A DNA stretch of 51,105 bases. Source: an uncultured Clostridia bacterium. Its GTDB lineage: Bacteria; Bacillota; Clostridia; TANB77; CAG-508. The DNA is taken from NCBI GenBank assembly GCA_944386675.1, contig CALXBY010000011.1:1-51105 (forward strand), in the 5' to 3' direction. A program made the position numbers and the translations under genes. Below, one piece after another: positions 46,695-51,105 of this stretch. The notes beneath the pieces were generated by a model that did not search any database, was not told the origin of the DNA, and worked only from the letters and a program-made list of their open reading frames with translations. Position 1 is the stretch's first letter. Every line of letters starts with the position of its first letter.

Positions 46695-47387
46695 TTAATT
46701 TTGTCTTGGGTCAATCTTTTTCACAGCCTCATCAAATCTTCCATATGTACCTGAAGCTTTTTCAATAGCTTCCATTGGATCTATTCCTTTTTTGATATTA
46801 TCCATCATTTTTCCCATATGAACATATTTATATCCGATGATTTGGTCATCTTTGTCTAATCCTAATTCTACTATGTATCCTTCTGTTAATTGTAAATATC
46901 TTGGTCCTTTTAATGTACTTGAATAAATTGTTCCAACTTGTGATGTATGACCTTTTCCTAAATCTTCAAGTCCTGCTCCTACTGGAAGTCCTCCTTCTGA
47001 GAAAGCTGTTTGTGTTCTTCCATATACGATTTGTAAGAATAATTCTCTCATAGCAGTATTGATAGCATCACAAACTAAATCTGTATTTAATGCTTCTAAT
47101 AAAGTTTTTCCTGTTAAAATTTCTCCTGCCATAGCTGCTGAATGTGTCATTCCTGAACATCCAATTGTTTCAATTAATGCTTCTTGAATGATACCATCTT
47201 TTACATTTAAAGTTAATTTACATGCGCCTTGTTGTGGTGCACACCATCCAATACCATGTGTTAAACCTGATATATCTTTTATTTCTTTCGCTTTTACCCA
47301 TTTTCCTTCTTCTGGAATTGGTGCTGGTCCATGGTCTACTCCTTTTTTTACAACACACATTTCTTCTAATTCTTTTGAATAAATCAT
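46695..47387 (-). CDS. Iron-sulfur cluster assembly scaffold-like protein (NifU/IscU-like)
   Basis: 230 aa. Cys-bearing motifs GWCAPQQGACKL and IETIGCSGMTHS, plus LFLQIVYGRTQTAFSEGG, are diagnostic for the scaffold partner of GGGtGRT proteins. ATG 47387 (GGAG 8 nt upstream) is used rather than earlier ATGs. It forms a two-gene operon with the GGGtGRT gene, with a long hairpin between. Confidence 0.9.
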   Translation of the reverse strand: MIYSKELEEMCVVKKGVDHGPAPIPEEGKWVKAKEIKDISGLTHGIGWCAPQQGACKLTLNVKDGIIQEALIETIGCSGMTHSAAMAGEILTGKTLLEALNTDLVCDAINTAMRELFLQIVYGRTQTAFSEGGLPVGAGLEDLGKGHTSQVGTIYSSTLKGPRYLQLTEGYIVELGLDKDDQIIGYKYVHMGKMMDNIKKGIDPMEAIEKASGTYGRFDEAVKKIDPRQN

Positions 47388-47460
47388 TTTCATTGCTCCT
47401 TTCAATACTTGATTTGTATATATCATTTTAGGCAAAACTTACCTAAATTAAAAAACTCTT

Positions 47461-48504
47461 CTACTCTTCATCCATTTCATCTTCTGAAAATAATATTTGA
47501 TTTCGTATTGGTTTACTTGTTTTTTCATTCGTTGTTTTTGTTTTATTGTTTTTTTCTTTATTTAATTCTTCTTGTAGTTTTTTCATTTTTTCTTTTGCTA
47601 TATCATTTTGTACTTTATTTACTGTTTTTTGTTTTCCATAGTTCAATGTAACAGTATTTCTATTTTGTAGTTTATCTATCATTTCATTGTTTGAACTTTT
47701 TCTTTGCCTTTTTATATTTCTACTACTTTTTATAATATATTGTTCTGCAGATTTATTATTATGGCTCCACATGGTTTCTTCTTTTTTTCGAACATTTGCA
47801 TCCCAATTGTTTTCTATTTTATGACTTTGAATTTGATTATATTTTTTCCCAATTCCTATAGGCTGAATCTCATCTTCTCTAATATAACCATCATTTTCTA
47901 TTTCGTCTTCTTGGGTATTATACTCTATAATATTTTTTGTATCTTGTTCTATATAAATACCTGCATTATATTCTTCCGTTTCTGCTAATGTTCTTGCTCC
48001 ATTAAAATATCGAAATAAAATTTCTTTATCTTTTTTGGAAACTTGTTCTGGGCCAATTCCTAAATATTTATATCTCCAAATCACATGACGTTCATAACTA
48101 TTGAAAGCATTATTTACCAAATCTTCATAACTATATTCTGCTTTAAATTTCATATTTGTTATAGATATTGTTAGATTACTCCACATTTCATCTTCTTTAG
48201 GTATCGATTTTTTAAATGTTTCTCTCAATAGTTTTATATCATCATAAATCTTTTCAACCAAATCTAAATATTGTTTTTCATCTATATTAAATTTACTTGG
48301 TACTTCATAGACGTTAACAGGATTTTTTCTAAATATTCCTTTTGGAATATAATAGAAAAATAATTCTCCTGTTGGTTCTTTTTTACCATTTTCTATGACG
48401 GAACTATATAAATATATGGCCTCCCACTTTTCTGGTATTAAATATAGTAATTTTCTTTGTATTTCTTCATATATTTCTTTTATCTGTTTTGTATGATTTA
48501 ACAT
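47461..48504 (-). CDS. YezG/DUF600-like protein with charged C-terminal extension
   Basis: 347 aa. Residues 1-170 match DUF600/YezG (QRKLLYLIPEKWEAIYLYSS, GELFFYYIPKGIF, ISITNMKFKAEYSYEDL, NSYERHVIWRYKYLGI), a family known as immunity proteins to LXG toxins. Residues 170-347 are Lys/Glu/Asn-rich, disordered and coiled, and unrelated to YezG. No toxin gene lies beside it. It begins 6 nt after gpmI, so glycolytic-operon cotranscription is likely. Function beyond the family fold is unknown. Confidence 0.72.
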   Translation of the reverse strand: MLNHTKQIKEIYEEIQRKLLYLIPEKWEAIYLYSSVIENGKKEPTGELFFYYIPKGIFRKNPVNVYEVPSKFNIDEKQYLDLVEKIYDDIKLLRETFKKSIPKEDEMWSNLTISITNMKFKAEYSYEDLVNNAFNSYERHVIWRYKYLGIGPEQVSKKDKEILFRYFNGARTLAETEEYNAGIYIEQDTKNIIEYNTQEDEIENDGYIREDEIQPIGIGKKYNQIQSHKIENNWDANVRKKEETMWSHNNKSAEQYIIKSSRNIKRQRKSSNNEMIDKLQNRNTVTLNYGKQKTVNKVQNDIAKEKMKKLQEELNKEKNNKTKTTNEKTSKPIRNQILFSEDEMDEE

Positions 48505-48510
48505 ATCCTT

Positions 48511-50052
48511 TTATTCCTTATCTAATAAACTTTCGCCTGTCATTTCCTCTGGTTTTTCTAGGTTCATTAAATCAAGCATTGTTGGTGCTAAATCTGCTAG
48601 TTTTCCACCTGATTTTAATTTTAATGTTACATCTGGTGTTACTAATATAATTGGTACAGGATTTGTTGTATGTGCTGTATGTGGTTCTCCTGTCTTGTAA
48701 TCTATCATTTGTTCTGCATTTCCATGGTCTGCTGTTATAATTAAGTTTCCTTGTTTTTCTTCTACTAGGCTTACCACTTTTCCTACACATTCATCTACAG
48801 CCTCAACTGCTTTAATTGCTGCATCTAAACTTCCTGTATGTCCTACCATATCTGTATTTGCATAATTTAGTATGATATTATCATATTTATCACTTTGAAT
48901 TGCTTCTAATACTTTATCTGTTACTTCATATGCACTCATTTCTGGTTTCATATCATAAGTTTCTACCTTTGGAGATGGTACTAATATTCTATCTTCTCCT
49001 GGATATTGTTTTTCTTCTCCACCATTAAAGAAAAATGTAACATGTGCATATTTTTCTGTTTCTGCAATTCTTAATTGTGTATATCCTAATTTACTAATAT
49101 ATTCTCCAAATGTATTGTGTAAAGCTTCTTTTTTGAATGCAATATGTACATTTGGCATTGTTTCATCATAGCTTGTGAAACATACATAATATAGATTTAA
49201 ATCTTTTTTTGTTTCAAATCCATCAAATTCTGGATCTACTAATGCTCTAGTAATTTCTCTTGCTCTGTCTGGTCTAAAGTTAAAGAAAATAACTGAATCA
49301 TTTTCCTCTATTTTTGCAATTGGTTCTTCTCCATTGCAAATAACTGTTGGTTCAACAAATTCATCAAATACTTCTTTTTGATACGAATCTTCAATTGCTT
49401 TTACAGCGCTTCCTGCTTTGATTCCTTCACCATTAACAAGAGCATTATAGCATTTTTGAACTCTTTCCCATCTTTTATCTCTATCCATTGCATAAAATCT
49501 ACCAGATAAACTTGCAATTTTTCCTATATTTTTTTCTTTCATTTTTTCTTCTAGTTTTACAATATATCCTTCAGCTGATGCTGGTGGTGTATCTCTTCCA
49601 TCTAGGAAGCAATGTACATATACATTTTCAAAATCTCTTCTTTTTGCCATTTCTAATAATCCATATAGATGACGATTATGACTATGTACACCTCCATCTG
49701 ATACCAATCCTAAAATATGTAATTTAGAATTGTGTTTTTTACAATTTTCAATTGCTGCAATAAATTCTGGATTTGAGAAGAAATCTCCATCTTCAATTGA
49801 TTTTGTAATTCTTGTTAACTCTTGATATACGATTCTTCCTGCTCCAATATTAGTATGTCCTACTTCTGAATTTCCCATTTGTCCTTCTGGTAATCCAACA
49901 TGTAATCCACTTGTATAAATATCTGTATTTGGATATTTTTTCATTAGTTTATCAATATTTGGTGTTTTTGCTAATTTGATAGCATTCCCATCTTTGTTAG
50001 AATTATCTCCAAAACCATCTAATATCATTAGCATTGTTAATTTATCTTTCAT
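48511..50052 (-). CDS. gpmI: 2,3-bisphosphoglycerate-independent phosphoglycerate mutase
   Basis: 513 aa, full length. Asp ligand [16 protein letters not shown], catalytic Ser in [33 protein letters not shown], and metal motif [11 protein letters not shown]. Manganese enzyme interconverting 3- and 2-phosphoglycerate. Between tpiA and the YezG-like gene. Confidence 0.98.
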   Translation of the reverse strand: MKDKLTMLMILDGFGDNSNKDGNAIKLAKTPNIDKLMKKYPNTDIYTSGLHVGLPEGQMGNSEVGHTNIGAGRIVYQELTRITKSIEDGDFFSNPEFIAAIENCKKHNSKLHILGLVSDGGVHSHNRHLYGLLEMAKRRDFENVYVHCFLDGRDTPPASAEGYIVKLEEKMKEKNIGKIASLSGRFYAMDRDKRWERVQKCYNALVNGEGIKAGSAVKAIEDSYQKEVFDEFVEPTVICNGEEPIAKIEENDSVIFFNFRPDRAREITRALVDPEFDGFETKKDLNLYYVCFTSYDETMPNVHIAFKKEALHNTFGEYISKLGYTQLRIAETEKYAHVTFFFNGGEEKQYPGEDRILVPSPKVETYDMKPEMSAYEVTDKVLEAIQSDKYDNIILNYANTDMVGHTGSLDAAIKAVEAVDECVGKVVSLVEEKQGNLIITADHGNAEQMIDYKTGEPHTAHTTNPVPIILVTPDVTLKLKSGGKLADLAPTMLDLMNLEKPEEMTGESLLDKE

Positions 50053-50126
50053 AATCTACCATCCTTTTCTCTTAAAATTAAAGTGTTTTTTATTGTATAT
50101 GAAAAATAATTTCTTCGTATACAAGG

Positions 50127-50882
50127 TTAATCCTTATCAAAGTTTACAATCTTTGAAAATTCTTCTGGATCTAAACTTGCACCACCAACTAATCCACCAT
50201 CTATATCAGACATGGTAAATAGTTCTTTTGCATTTTTAGATTTTACACTTCCACCATATTGTATTATAACGCTTTGGGCTACATTTTGTCCATATATTTC
50301 TAGAATTTTCTTACGGATATCTTTGATTGAGTTATTTGCATCTTCACTTGTTGCTGTTTTTCCTGTTCCGATTGCCCAAATTGGTTCATAAGCTATAATT
50401 GTATTTTCTACTTGTTCATTTGTTAATCCATCTAATGCTAATTCTGTTTGTTTTGTAATTACTTCTGCTGTTTTACCAGCTTCTCTTTCATCTAGTGTTT
50501 CTCCTACACATACAATTGGTTTTAACCCATTTGCAAATGCTGCTTTTATCTTTTTATTAACACTTTCATCTGTTTCATTAAAATATTGTCTTCTTTCTGA
50601 ATGTCCAATAATAACATATTCTACATTAATTGATTTTAGCATTTTTGCTGATACTTCTCCTGTGTAAGCTCCTTTTTCTTCAAAATGCATATTTTGTGCA
50701 CCAATTTTGATATTTGTATTTTGTGCTGTTAATAAGGCATAAAATAAATCAGTAAATGGAACACATAATATAACTTCATTTTGTGTTTCACCTACTAATT
50801 TTGATAATTCCTCAATATATTTAATCGTCTCGTCTGGAAGCATATTCATTTTCCAATTTCCTGCAATTACTTTTCTTCTCAT
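50127..50882 (-). CDS. tpiA: Triosephosphate isomerase
   Basis: 251 aa. KVIAGNWKMN (catalytic Lys), VIIGHSERRQYF (His), AYEPIWAIGTGKTA (Glu) and IQYGGSVKSKNA all present. ATG 50882 follows AAAGGAGGAATTTTTT. Transcribed with gpmI; pgk is probably further upstream off the window. Confidence 0.98.
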   Translation of the reverse strand: MRRKVIAGNWKMNMLPDETIKYIEELSKLVGETQNEVILCVPFTDLFYALLTAQNTNIKIGAQNMHFEEKGAYTGEVSAKMLKSINVEYVIIGHSERRQYFNETDESVNKKIKAAFANGLKPIVCVGETLDEREAGKTAEVITKQTELALDGLTNEQVENTIIAYEPIWAIGTGKTATSEDANNSIKDIRKKILEIYGQNVAQSVIIQYGGSVKSKNAKELFTMSDIDGGLVGGASLDPEEFSKIVNFDKD

Positions 50883-50979
50883 AAAAAATTCCTCCTTTAT
50901 ATATATAATAATGTTCATAAAATTCTTTTGTGAATACAACATTACTACATGTCCCTACGGACAGTACCATTGTATAACA

Positions 50980-51018
50980 AAAGAGAATACTTTTCAAGTA
51001 TTCTCTTTGTTTTTTCAC
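50980..51018. terminator. Bidirectional terminator upstream of tpiA
   Basis: AGAGAATACTT/AAGTATTCTCT perfect stem with T6 on the plus strand and A-rich partner. The remaining 87 nt to the window end hold no identifiable gene. Confidence 0.8.
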
Positions 51019-51105
51019 ATATAATTTATGTAGGTTTGTCAAACATATGTCACACTTAATTGAAATTTATATTGTTTGAAGTACCTTTTTCAATGACTGT
51101 TATTT

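Overview
The window is a strongly AT-rich, low-GC Firmicute chromosome segment, most likely from an uncultured gut-type Clostridia lineage. The basis is clostridial gene order, spoVM, AGGAGG ribosome binding sites, Fhs, a THF riboswitch and the GGGtGRT gene pair. No rRNA, CRISPR array, integrase or IS transposase is visible. Most genes lie on the minus strand and are housekeeping.

Layout: 1-5.6 kb holds a truncated FemX/FemAB transferase, tmRNA, a ParE/Phd toxin-antitoxin pair, a LysM protein divergent from an M14 peptidase, and NUDIX and HD hydrolases. 5.7-15.8 kb holds fhs, a DUF212 protein, xseB, a small membrane protein, xseA, nusB, DUF2273-amaP-asp23, fmt, def and priA. 15.9-19.5 kb holds a pilin-like surface protein, an RHH regulator and a transglutaminase-like protein. 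19.5-32 kb holds clpX-clpP-tig, rpmB, spoVM, nth, a polymer-forming membrane protein, a foreign-looking FGE-fold gene, rpe-rsgA and prkC-prpC. 32-37.7 kb holds an unknown membrane protein, gatB-gatA-(nucleotidase)-gatC and a sortase. 37.7-41.7 kb holds a solitary tRNA-Gly, a small RNA candidate, a MazF-like protein, a methyltransferase and a THF-riboswitch-controlled folT-ecfA-ecfT folate transporter. 41.7-51.1 kb holds rluD-like and YgjP-like genes, a GGDEF/EAL phosphodiesterase, RelE/RHH, the GGGtGRT pair, a YezG-like protein, gpmI and tpiA.

Main discovery: five genes (HD hydrolase, xse-linked membrane protein, priA, the 32.2 kb membrane protein, ecfT) are each interrupted by a +1 frameshift. 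In every case the break falls exactly on an in-frame CGG codon, and reading CGGN as one four-base glycine codon restores the frame. In priA this regenerates the conserved GSATP helicase motif exactly. By manual scan of about 58 CDSs, in-frame CGG occurs nowhere else except twice in one gene of foreign appearance (26238-27308). The only tRNA in the window (37759-37832) is a tRNA-Gly whose anticodon loop reads CUUCCGA, with G37 instead of the usual A37. Its UCCG is the reverse complement of CGGA. The data fit a natural quadruplet-decoding (frameshift-suppressor) tRNA-Gly that tolerates C insertions before GGN codons throughout this genome. The main alternative is systematic sequence error.

A second theme is a family of small palindromic intergenic repeats, including an identical 46-nt copy at the 3' ends of gatB and the GGGtGRT gene.
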